A DNA stretch of 64,000 nt from Maridesulfovibrio salexigens DSM 2638 (GTDB lineage: Bacteria; Desulfobacterota; Desulfovibrionia; Desulfovibrionales; Desulfovibrionaceae), in assembly GCF_000023445.1 (NCBI RefSeq), contig NC_012881.1:1493501-1557500 (forward strand), given 5' to 3'. The position numbers and the translations under genes were made by a program. Below, piece by piece: positions 50,930 to 58,896 of the stretch. Position 1 is the first letter of the stretch; every line of letters begins with the position of its first letter. The notes below the pieces were generated by a model that was not told the origin of the DNA, ran no database searches, and saw nothing but the letters and a program-made list of their open reading frames with translations.

Positions 50930-51844
50930 TTAAACTTGTTGGGTTGAGTTTGCATCATACATAAGTCCACTATTCATAGATGTAAGTCTACGGTCTCCTA
51001 GTGCGGTCAATAGTTCTGATATCTTATTTTCTTCTGGTTCGATCTTGTCTCCAACAAATTTAAAGTTAAATTTTAATTCTTTGTTGTTGGCTTTTAAATT
51101 CTTCATAAATTTTTCTTGAGCATAAAAACCTTTAGCTACAACCTCTGACAATCTTTTTAATCGCATACTGTTGTTTCCAACGTATTTTTTGATCTTTTCA
51201 CTACTTGTGAGAACACCAAGGTCTATAAGCTCAGTGTAGGCTGAATCTGCAACTTCTAGTAAGTTTTCTTTATAGTCAAATATCTGGGAATATGGATTAA
51301 AGTTAATTATGTACTCGATATTATCCATAACGATGACATCAAAGTTTTTGGTAACTCTAAATGAATGATCTTCCTCGAGTTGTTTTAAAGAACCTTCATT
51401 TATAAACATGCTTGCGTACGATGTATTTTTCGTCGACCATGTCGCACCGATCCATTTAAAGGCATGGATAAACCCTGATTTTATTTTGAATTTAACGCAG
51501 TAGTATTTAGTGTTTTGTAGGTCTTTTAAGTCTGAAATAGAGTTTTGTGCTATAGGAATATTTGTACTTTTAATACGCAAGCTTGCTTTTGATGTTGTGG
51601 ATTGAAACATACATTGCCCATCACCGGGTACGCACTCAACAGAATAATTTAAAGCTTCCCCTAATGATGAAACGCTTTCACTTAAGGCTTGATTAAAAAA
51701 ATTGGCTGGCGACTGCTTACCTTTTGTTTCCATGACAACAGGCTTTGCCCGATCTTGCCGTCCACCTGAGTATGATATTTTATATCTCCACAGAGAATGA
51801 GTGTCAGCATTTTCTACAGCGTCTTTTAGTGTTTCAAGGTGCAT
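50930..51844 (-). CDS. kwaB: Kiwa defence protein KwaB (DUF4868)
   Basis: The 304-aa protein matches DUF4868: an N-terminal region followed by TKNFDVIVMDNIEYIINFNPYSQIFDYKENL, the typical 'disease-response-like' strand/helix block, and a helical C terminus. Its partner, a four-helix membrane protein, is encoded immediately upstream with a one-base TAATG overlap, exactly the Kiwa gene pair. KwaB is the effector that works with the membrane sensor KwaA against phage. It is clearly AT-rich, as are neighbours. Confidence 0.78.
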   Translation of the reverse strand: MHLETLKDAVENADTHSLWRYKISYSGGRQDRAKPVVMETKGKQSPANFFNQALSESVSSLGEALNYSVECVPGDGQCMFQSTTSKASLRIKSTNIPIAQNSISDLKDLQNTKYYCVKFKIKSGFIHAFKWIGATWSTKNTSYASMFINEGSLKQLEEDHSFRVTKNFDVIVMDNIEYIINFNPYSQIFDYKENLLEVADSAYTELIDLGVLTSSEKIKKYVGNNSMRLKRLSEVVAKGFYAQEKFMKNLKANNKELKFNFKFVGDKIEPEENKISELLTALGDRRLTSMNSGLMYDANSTQQV

Positions 51845-52476
51845 TAATTATCCTTTTGGGTTATGAAAAGAATACCGGAAACATTAACCGCATAGGCTTT
51901 TTCATTTATCTCGATTTTATGCTTAGATAAAATGTTATCGGTAACGGTTATGCTGTTATCTTCGTAAGTTGCCTGCATGTATTTGTAGCCTAATATGATC
52001 ATCATAGGGTTGAAAAATATTGCCCCGCTTTTATAGGATATTGCAAACATTGTTGTCAAAAAAATTAACAAGCTGATTATTTCAAGTTTGTTCCCGATGT
52101 CTAATGAGAAGAAAGCTGCGATGTAAGGAACTGAGTAGTTGGCGATGTCAGTGGGGAGTGTTTTTGTTTGGTCGATTTTTATCTCTACCCCGGTACATCT
52201 TTCTATCTCATTTAAAATCCAGCATAATATTAGCAATGATACCGCTGGTGTGAATATAATGAAGCAAACTAAAAGAGGATTTTTTACAGGTAGCGAGAAT
52301 TCAAGTAGGTCAAAATTTCCCCAAAAGTTTGAGGATAAAAGTGAATATAGCTCATGCCAGCTTAATAGGCTTTGATACTTAGTAGAGTCAAAATTTTTAA
52401 CAACCAAGATTAACGCAAGTGGTAAGTATGAACTAATAAAAATAAAGACCGGGGCTAGATTTCTAAGTTTTGCCAT
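51844..52476 (-). CDS. kwaA: Kiwa defence protein KwaA (membrane sensor)
   Basis: The 210-aa protein has four transmembrane helices (about 8-27, 68-88, 115-130, 132-160), starting with FIFISSYLPLALILV and containing the FNPMMIILGYKYM segment after helix 4 seen in KwaA proteins, and a short cytoplasmic beta-rich end (ITVTDNILSKHKIEINEKAYAV). Size, topology and the coupled kwaB gene support the call. It lies 12 bp after the hsdR stop, so it may be read from the hsd transcript. Confidence 0.75.
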   Translation of the reverse strand: MAKLRNLAPVFIFISSYLPLALILVVKNFDSTKYQSLLSWHELYSLLSSNFWGNFDLLEFSLPVKNPLLVCFIIFTPAVSLLILCWILNEIERCTGVEIKIDQTKTLPTDIANYSVPYIAAFFSLDIGNKLEIISLLIFLTTMFAISYKSGAIFFNPMMIILGYKYMQATYEDNSITVTDNILSKHKIEINEKAYAVNVSGILFITQKDN

Positions 52477-52488
52477 GTTCTTCCTTAC

Positions 52489-54897
52489 CTACACCGCAAT
52501 ATACAATCGTTCCTGAAACCCGACAAAAACATTCCTGATCTCGGCGATGCTTCCGAGTACTGTTTTGGCATCTTGGACGGAGTTGTATTTAAGGTTCAGA
52601 AGTTCGGGCAACTTATCGTCATCGAGTTCGTTGATTCCTTCGGATACGTACTCTGCCAGCACGAAGGATAGGAACTCCTGTTGGTTGTTGCTGTATTCTT
52701 CGAAGATCAGGTCCTTGCGTTTATCTACTCTTTCTTCCCTGCTGATGGGAGCGAGGGCGAAGGCGATGTAGGCCAGAACATCATACAGGTCACTTTTCTC
52801 TGCATTGATGATCGTGCTTAAGTCGCGCAATTGTTCCTGCCCGTAGCCCTTTTCTTCAAGACCGGAGAGCAGTTTCTTTCTTGTGTCCGGTTTACCCCAG
52901 AGGTTGCGGAGTTCGTCTTCATCTTTGAACAGTTCGGGAAGATCACCATACATCTGCTTGATAAACTCTGCTGCCGACATGGGTTTGCCTTCGGTGGACC
53001 AGAAGGTTGTTGCCATCATATGTTGAATCTGGCGTGATTTACCGTCTGCAAGCTTGATTTTAAGCTTCGTTTTCTTTTCGCAAACACATGGATGTTCGCC
53101 GCACTTCGGGCATGGTTGAACTTTCTTTTCGCATACACAGGGAAGTTGACCGCAGATGGAGCATGGTTCAGGCGGTTTGATCTCACATGTGCAAGGATTA
53201 TTACCACATCTACTACATGGTTCAGGTTCTACTGGTTCACCGTCCCATTCGGGATCATTGAAATGTTCATAAGCTTTTACGAAGTCGTAGATGGTGAAAT
53301 AATCTTTGCCATCGAATAAACGTGTGCCTCGTCCAACGATCTGCTTGAATTCGATCATGGAATTGACCGGACGCAGCAGAACAATGTTACGCACGTTTCT
53401 GGCATCCACCCCGGTGGAAAGCTTTTGCGAAGTTGTGAGTATGGTCGGAATGGTCTTTTCGTTATCCTGAAATATTCTGAGCCATTTTTCACCTTCGGCA
53501 AGGTCTTGAGCAACTACACGGACGCAATAGTTAGGATCGGAACATGTTTTTTGCTGATTGATGATGTCGCGCAGGATTCCGGCATGGTGCTGGGTGGCAC
53601 CGAAAACAATGGTCTTCTGGGATTGATCAATATTATCCATGAAGATTTTAACACGATGTTCTTCGCGGGCTTTAATTTCGATAGACCTGTTGAATTCATT
53701 CTCGCCGTACCTTTTGCCTTCCTCAACTTCTCCTTGAATGATCTCATCATCGGAAGTGTAGACGTATTCATCAAGGGTAGTTGCTATCTGAACAACTTTG
53801 AACGGGGTCAGAAAGCCATCATTGATACCGTCTTTAAGTGAATATGTATAAACTGGATCACCGAAGTAACCGTAGGTGTCGGCATTGTTGGTGCGTCTGG
53901 GAGTTGCTGTTAGGCCAAGTTGCACTGCGGGCGCAAAGTATTCGAGGATGCCGCGCCATGTAGATTCATCTTTTGCTCCCCCACGGTGACACTCATCAAT
54001 AATGATGAAGTCGAAGAAATCAGGTGGATAGTCACCGAAGTTTGGTGCCGAGTTACCTTCTGCATCGATTCCGCTCATGAAGGTCTGGAATATGGTGAAG
54101 AAGATATTTCCGTTCTTGGGAACCATGCCCTTTTTACGAATAGCATCGGGGGATATGCGCACCAGTGCGTCTTCGGGGAATGCAGAGAATGAGTTGTAAG
54201 CCTGATCCGCCAGAATGTTACGGTCCGCAAGGAAGAGGATACGGGGGCGGCGTGTGATCTCTTCACCTTCACGCCATTCCTTGATGTTCCAGCGGCTGTG
54301 AAACAGCTTCCATGACAACTGAAATGCGATGAATGTCTTACCTGTTCCGGTGGCTAGAGTGAGCAGGATACGGTCTTTACCCGCTGCTATTGCTTCAAGT
54401 GCCTGATTGATGGCATTGTGCTGGTAATAGCGAGCTTCCCATGTGCCACCCTTGTCTTCGAATGGAACAGATGAGAAACGGTTACGCCACTCGTTTTCTT
54501 CGGCAAATGTTTCGTCCCAGAGTTCTTGGGGGGTGGGAAAAGCATCAACATGGGATTCGGCCCCTGTTTCCATGTCGATGCGGTAGACGGTGTGACCGTT
54601 GGTGGAATATGCGAATCTGGTCTTGAGCTTATCGGCGTAGCGTTTGGCCTGTTGCACACCTTCGGTATCGGATAAGGATTCACGTTTGGCCTCGATGACA
54701 GCAAGTTTCTGACCTTTGTAGACGAGAACGTAATCCGCAATATCCTGCTTTCCACGTCTGCCACCACCTATCAAACGACCATTGGTGATGACTTCACGTT
54801 TGACCCGGCTTTCATCAACTTTACCCCATCCACAGGAAGTAAGGGCCGGATCAATAAGTTCCGCACGAGTTTCAGCTTCATTCCGGTTGCTGTTCAT
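52489..54897 (-). CDS. hsdR: Type I restriction enzyme R subunit (HsdR) with triple cysteine-rich insert
   Basis: The 802-aa protein has the N-terminal PD-(D/E)XK nuclease (ADYVLVYKGQKLAVIEAKRE), a SF2 translocase with LATGTGKTF and DECH boxes, and a C-terminal region of the EcoEI type. At about 580-630 it contains three tandem PCX2CGX2PCXCE modules, probably zinc ribbons, not usual for HsdR. It cuts unmethylated DNA after ATP-driven translocation. It is the distal gene of the hsd operon, 231 bp after the embedded nuclease gene. Confidence 0.9.
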   Translation of the reverse strand: MNSNRNEAETRAELIDPALTSCGWGKVDESRVKREVITNGRLIGGGRRGKQDIADYVLVYKGQKLAVIEAKRESLSDTEGVQQAKRYADKLKTRFAYSTNGHTVYRIDMETGAESHVDAFPTPQELWDETFAEENEWRNRFSSVPFEDKGGTWEARYYQHNAINQALEAIAAGKDRILLTLATGTGKTFIAFQLSWKLFHSRWNIKEWREGEEITRRPRILFLADRNILADQAYNSFSAFPEDALVRISPDAIRKKGMVPKNGNIFFTIFQTFMSGIDAEGNSAPNFGDYPPDFFDFIIIDECHRGGAKDESTWRGILEYFAPAVQLGLTATPRRTNNADTYGYFGDPVYTYSLKDGINDGFLTPFKVVQIATTLDEYVYTSDDEIIQGEVEEGKRYGENEFNRSIEIKAREEHRVKIFMDNIDQSQKTIVFGATQHHAGILRDIINQQKTCSDPNYCVRVVAQDLAEGEKWLRIFQDNEKTIPTILTTSQKLSTGVDARNVRNIVLLRPVNSMIEFKQIVGRGTRLFDGKDYFTIYDFVKAYEHFNDPEWDGEPVEPEPCSRCGNNPCTCEIKPPEPCSICGQLPCVCEKKVQPCPKCGEHPCVCEKKTKLKIKLADGKSRQIQHMMATTFWSTEGKPMSAAEFIKQMYGDLPELFKDEDELRNLWGKPDTRKKLLSGLEEKGYGQEQLRDLSTIINAEKSDLYDVLAYIAFALAPISREERVDKRKDLIFEEYSNNQQEFLSFVLAEYVSEGINELDDDKLPELLNLKYNSVQDAKTVLGSIAEIRNVFVGFQERLYIAV

Positions 54898-55128
54898 ATA
54901 TCCACCTGAGGTTGAAAATCTATATTTGAGTCGTGTGCATCCTTTTAAAACGTAAAGCTGATATTTGCAAAATAAAAATAGAAATTAAGGTTAGAGTTGA
55001 AGAACTTAACTGCTCTGTTTCATAGGGGAAGGTTGCCGGAGAGTGGTGAAGTTGATTTGCGTTAAAGCACTATGGGGCCGCAGCTTTGAATTTTCATGAA
55101 GTTATCGGCAGGTCGGGTCGATGAATGG
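54898..55128. other. 231-bp gap between the embedded nuclease gene and hsdR
   Basis: No gene, hairpin with a T run or clear promoter was seen. The gap may let hsdR be expressed separately from hsdM-hsdS, as in delayed restriction. Confidence 0.4.
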
Positions 55129-55680
55129 TTATTGTTTGATTCTGGTTACTGACCATCCGTATGCTGCCGGGAGAGTTTTGATGTCACAGGCCATTCTTTT
55201 GTCACAACATACTGGCTTAAGCACAGATTTCATTCTTTGGTGCAGGTTCGCAATAAGATTACGACCGTTTCCCCGTGGATCATTGCAATGCTGACCAAGG
55301 TCAACAAATGAAACGAAACGTTTTTTTACTTCTGGATCAAGCAGCGCACGGTAGAAATGTTTTAGCTCGGTATCGCCACACATTTTTGCGCAGGTAAGCC
55401 CCGCCATAGTGTCGATAAATTTTTCAGATAAAACTCGTGGCAGGTCGCTCACAAGTTCTTTCATTTTTTCGGTTGTTGCCGTGTCGTAATCTTTGACTTC
55501 GATAATATACAGAATATTTTCGGGCTTGTTCAGAAGTAACAGGTCAACGCAGCGAACAGAATTAATCTTTTTCTGGATGTCTTTTCTGATCTTGCAGTCT
55601 TCGTATACCGAGTATTCCCAATCGTCAGGAAAGCTGAATTCAAGAGTTTTATCAACGATTACTTCCTTACTCATCGCCAT
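55129..55680 (-). CDS. PD-(D/E)XK-like nuclease partner of the AAA ATPase
   Basis: I start at the ATG at 55680 (MAMSKEVIVDKTLEF) or the next at 55674; an upstream frame extension runs inside the ATPase gene. The ~183-aa protein shows D46 in RCVDLLLL and E61-V-K63 in YIIEVKDY, the D...EXK pattern of the restriction-endonuclease fold. The C terminus is Cys/Lys-rich. It overlaps the ATPase gene by 14 bp, so the two must be coupled. I recognise no named family; nuclease activity is inferred from the motif. Confidence 0.7.
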   Translation of the reverse strand: MAMSKEVIVDKTLEFSFPDDWEYSVYEDCKIRKDIQKKINSVRCVDLLLLNKPENILYIIEVKDYDTATTEKMKELVSDLPRVLSEKFIDTMAGLTCAKMCGDTELKHFYRALLDPEVKKRFVSFVDLGQHCNDPRGNGRNLIANLHQRMKSVLKPVCCDKRMACDIKTLPAAYGWSVTRIKQ

Positions 55681-56731
55681 ACTCCAAAGAAAGATACCGA
55701 TCACTTTGCTCCAGTTCAGCTTCAAGCGACTGAATGTCGTCAATATCTTCAATGGAATCACCCTGACTTACTTTAACACCGTCCGATGTTTCTGAAAGTC
55801 CGAAGAAGCGCAGGTCCGTATCTTTCTGTCGGCTGAGGATGTCCAGTTCACGCATGAGGAATAAGCTATGCGTGGCAACAACAACCTGTATGCCGTAGTC
55901 GGCAAGGCTGGTCATGGCCTTTGCTACCAGTTTCAGCAGTTGCGGGTTCAGGTTACTTTCCGGTTCATCCCAGAAGAGTGTGCTGCCTTTAACCAGCGAA
56001 CCGTTGCGCAGCAGGTGGGCCAGCATACCGACCTTGCACAGACCTTCCGCAACCAGCGGGGCTTCCAGTTCACCTATGGATTCTTTTTCAAAGTAGAACT
56101 GGCTGTTCTTCTCGATGAATTTACCACCATTGAAGACATCTTTTTCAATAGTCAGGAGGATGTCTGAAATTTCTTCAAGTCTTTTGCCTTTAAGCGGTTT
56201 TCTCCCGAGAGCTTTGGCAAGGTCATAGTATGTGTGGTCAAACGATAGTTCCCGATCTTCAATTGCTTGAGCAAGGCCGGGGTAGATTGTGAGAATTTCT
56301 TTTGGCGGGATGTATATGGAGGCTTCAACCCGTACAGTCTGGGACGGTTGGTAATGGGATATGGGTGATCCTGTTTCCGAGTCGAATGAAAACTCTGACT
56401 TCGCAAAGTCATCTGGAAAATCGAAAAGAGTTCCCTCCAATTTAGTTTCATATATATTGCTGTCGGTGTTCTGTTTTCGTCCTAGATGGCTGAATCCCAT
56501 AACTTTAAAAGTATTCATAAGTTTTGAAAAGATCCAACCCCAACCTTTTGCTGTATAGCTTTCTCCTTCCAAACCCATCTGGTATTTTTCCTGACAGATT
56601 ACATACCCAGCCTTCAACAAATGACTCTTACCAACACCATTCCTACCGATGATGAAGTTGATACCTTTGGAGAAGTTCAGTTCAGCTTCCGAGAAAGCGG
56701 TGAAGTTGGTAAGCTTTAAATTTTTCAGCAT
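55667..56731 (-). CDS. AAA ATPase (SMC/OLD-like, AAA_21 type) embedded in the hsd operon
   Basis: The 354-aa protein begins MLKNLKLTNFTAF and has Walker A GRNGVGKS (29-36), an ABC-like helical insert, Walker B LFWDEPESNLNP and a His switch VVATHSLFLMREL. Such ATPases are the sensor half of two-gene defence modules (PARIS, Septu, Gabija-like). Here the partner is a PD-(D/E)XK-like protein with an overlapping gene, not TOPRIM or HNH. It lies between the HEPN-like gene and the nuclease gene. Confidence 0.88.
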   Translation of the reverse strand: MLKNLKLTNFTAFSEAELNFSKGINFIIGRNGVGKSHLLKAGYVICQEKYQMGLEGESYTAKGWGWIFSKLMNTFKVMGFSHLGRKQNTDSNIYETKLEGTLFDFPDDFAKSEFSFDSETGSPISHYQPSQTVRVEASIYIPPKEILTIYPGLAQAIEDRELSFDHTYYDLAKALGRKPLKGKRLEEISDILLTIEKDVFNGGKFIEKNSQFYFEKESIGELEAPLVAEGLCKVGMLAHLLRNGSLVKGSTLFWDEPESNLNPQLLKLVAKAMTSLADYGIQVVVATHSLFLMRELDILSRQKDTDLRFFGLSETSDGVKVSQGDSIEDIDDIQSLEAELEQSDRYLSLEYGDE

Positions 56732-56824
56732 AATATACTCCCGGTCATTCTTGAGGGCATCTTAAAGAAAAACAGTCCGTTTGATAAGGTAAACATCACA
56801 ACTCCCCAGCAATCGCCTATTAAT

Positions 56825-57733
56825 TCATTCCGATTCAAAAGTGACAACATCTTTTGCAATTAAATCTTCACGCAGCTGTTGTCCAAGTGGTGGCTGCATC
56901 TCATTTAAGAAAAGACAAATAAAATCTAACATTGTGTTCCAGTTAGCGAGAATTTGGGCATGAAAAACGACGATATGGCTACCTTCTTCATTATAGGAAT
57001 GAAGTGCCACAGGAGAAAAGGACATCAGGTTTGATTGCTCTAGCTCAATCGCGTGTATTCTCTTACGATGTTTGCTTAATTCTTTTAGCTTTTTTTGAAT
57101 ATCCTCGTGAAGGTATCGTCTACAATTGTCACGATTTTCCCAGAGGTTTTCCTTTTCTTTTTCAAGTTGTTGATAGGTTTCAAGTTTATTCGGGCTAAGT
57201 ACATTTTCAGGTATATACAGCGGTATTCTATGTGCCAAGGAATGACGAAAGTTGTTCAAATGCCTGCACCATGAAGACATTCCTTCGGTTGAGAAATATT
57301 TTCGAAGTGGTTCAGGAAGAATCTTTTTAATTTTGGAATTTACTTTCTTGCTTAAAAATGAAGCTTGTCTTTTTTCGCTTTCCGAAATTTCGATTCCTGA
57401 CATCTCTATACTAACACGGGCGAGGTTTTCGAATGCTCCGTACATATGGATGTAAAACGATTGTAGATAGATAGTAATATCAAGAGCTATGTCTGGATCA
57501 TCCAATTTACGTGTGTCCGGTGGGCATAGTTCGTAAATACGTTCTATACATCGACGCATCATAACTAGTCTTCTCAAAACACCGTGCGTAATATATTCAC
57601 GAGCATTTTCTTCTGCTTCAAGGTGAACCACAAGATAATCAGCAACAATGGCCCATGATGGCATTACCCCACTAAAACTTTTGTTTAACTTCGCTAGATC
57701 CTCATCTGAATAGAATTGGGAATCAGCCATCAC
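56825..57733 (-). CDS. HEPN-like helical protein with RX4H motif, embedded in the hsd operon
   Basis: The 302-aa protein is almost all helical. NNFRHSLAHRIPLY contains R-X4-H, the catalytic signature of HEPN ribonucleases, preceded by long helices (YLQSFYIHMYGAFENLARVSIEMSG) as in Cthe_2314/abortive-infection-type HEPN proteins. Its start overlaps the hsdS stop by 4 bp (ATGA), so it is translated with the specificity subunit. It may be an RNase toxin released when restriction fails (inference); the RNase call rests on the motif. Confidence 0.65.
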   Translation of the reverse strand: MMADSQFYSDEDLAKLNKSFSGVMPSWAIVADYLVVHLEAEENAREYITHGVLRRLVMMRRCIERIYELCPPDTRKLDDPDIALDITIYLQSFYIHMYGAFENLARVSIEMSGIEISESEKRQASFLSKKVNSKIKKILPEPLRKYFSTEGMSSWCRHLNNFRHSLAHRIPLYIPENVLSPNKLETYQQLEKEKENLWENRDNCRRYLHEDIQKKLKELSKHRKRIHAIELEQSNLMSFSPVALHSYNEEGSHIVVFHAQILANWNTMLDFICLFLNEMQPPLGQQLREDLIAKDVVTFESE

Positions 57734-58896
57734 AACTCCCCGGCAAACGCCTTTTGCAGGATCGATTGTTTCAGGTCTTGGAGGTTGGTTAGTTTTTGTT
57801 GGTATAGCTGTGTCATCTTGAGATAATTCTGTTTGGCCTCAGATACTTTCCCGACTATGTCTTTCTGTTCTTTTAAAGATGGTAACCTAACGGGTAATTT
57901 TTTGATAATTCCCATATTCAAACCAGACATGATTGCGCCTTTCGCCTTAGACGTTAGGAAGCTAATGGCTGTAGGGTGATAAAGAAAGTACGCATGAAGA
58001 TATTCAGGAAGGCAGATGTCATGATCCAAGGTTATACAACATAAATGCTTAGTATTGATTGCTAATGGGATGTCATCAGGAATGACAGCACATCTTCCAC
58101 AAGTTCCCATAATAGTGATTATGACATCTCCGGGATGTACGGTATACCTTGATAGTTGTTCATATTTTTCATCAGTGATGAAGCGATGTTTACCCCATGA
58201 AAATTCATTCTTCACTGCATTATCAATCCCAAGAACTGCGATCCCCTCATCTACAAATTCTTTATGAAGAAGTTGGCTTCCGAAAGGTCCGGTTCTCATT
58301 GATCCTTTTTCTTTTACAGCAAGGTCCGCCACCAGCTTTGATTCCCATTGTTGGGCATCAGGGTCAACAAAAATACTGTCCGCGACAAGCCTTTCAAACA
58401 ACTCCCGAGCATTGGCAAGGTTCTTCTCGGTGTTGGCGATAGCTTTATCAATGGACGCAAAAGCTTTGTCGAGGATGCCGACTATTCGTTTTTGTTCTGA
58501 ACTATCAGAAGGAATTAATATCGACTCAGAATGAACGTTGTTCCTGTTTAATGTCGGAACTCCTGCGCCACTGGCAAATCGCTTCAGGTCGATATGTTTC
58601 AAAAGATAAAAAATAAACCGGGGGTCATTTCCGAAATAATTTTTAACATAGAGAGTTGTATTTAAGGGCCAGAAATCGTCCTCAATATAAAATAATGAAC
58701 CTATGCTGCCGCTTCGTCCTGTGACAACTCCGGGACCAGCGACTTTTGGTTCATTATGGGAATCAATACAACCACTAGAGCTTATCAGAGGATGTTCTCC
58801 TTTTACTCTGAGTCTTTTAGGTAAATCGAACCCTCTTTGAAGAGTGCAGGATTCACCTAGTGTTTTTTTATCCCATCCTTTCGGCAAAACCATCAC
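57730..58896 (-). CDS. hsdS: Type I restriction-modification specificity subunit (HsdS)
   Basis: The 388-aa protein shows the two-half architecture: target recognition domain 1 (about 5-130, LPKGWDKKTLGESCTLQRGFD), central conserved helix (SEQKRIVGILDKAFASIDKAIANTEKNL), domain 2 (about 185-335) and a distal conserved helix (LKEQKDIVGKVSEAKQNYLKM). It sets the recognised bipartite DNA sequence, which cannot be read from the protein. It overlaps hsdM by 4 bp. Confidence 0.93.
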   Translation of the reverse strand: MMVLPKGWDKKTLGESCTLQRGFDLPKRLRVKGEHPLISSSGCIDSHNEPKVAGPGVVTGRSGSIGSLFYIEDDFWPLNTTLYVKNYFGNDPRFIFYLLKHIDLKRFASGAGVPTLNRNNVHSESILIPSDSSEQKRIVGILDKAFASIDKAIANTEKNLANARELFERLVADSIFVDPDAQQWESKLVADLAVKEKGSMRTGPFGSQLLHKEFVDEGIAVLGIDNAVKNEFSWGKHRFITDEKYEQLSRYTVHPGDVIITIMGTCGRCAVIPDDIPLAINTKHLCCITLDHDICLPEYLHAYFLYHPTAISFLTSKAKGAIMSGLNMGIIKKLPVRLPSLKEQKDIVGKVSEAKQNYLKMTQLYQQKLTNLQDLKQSILQKAFAGEL

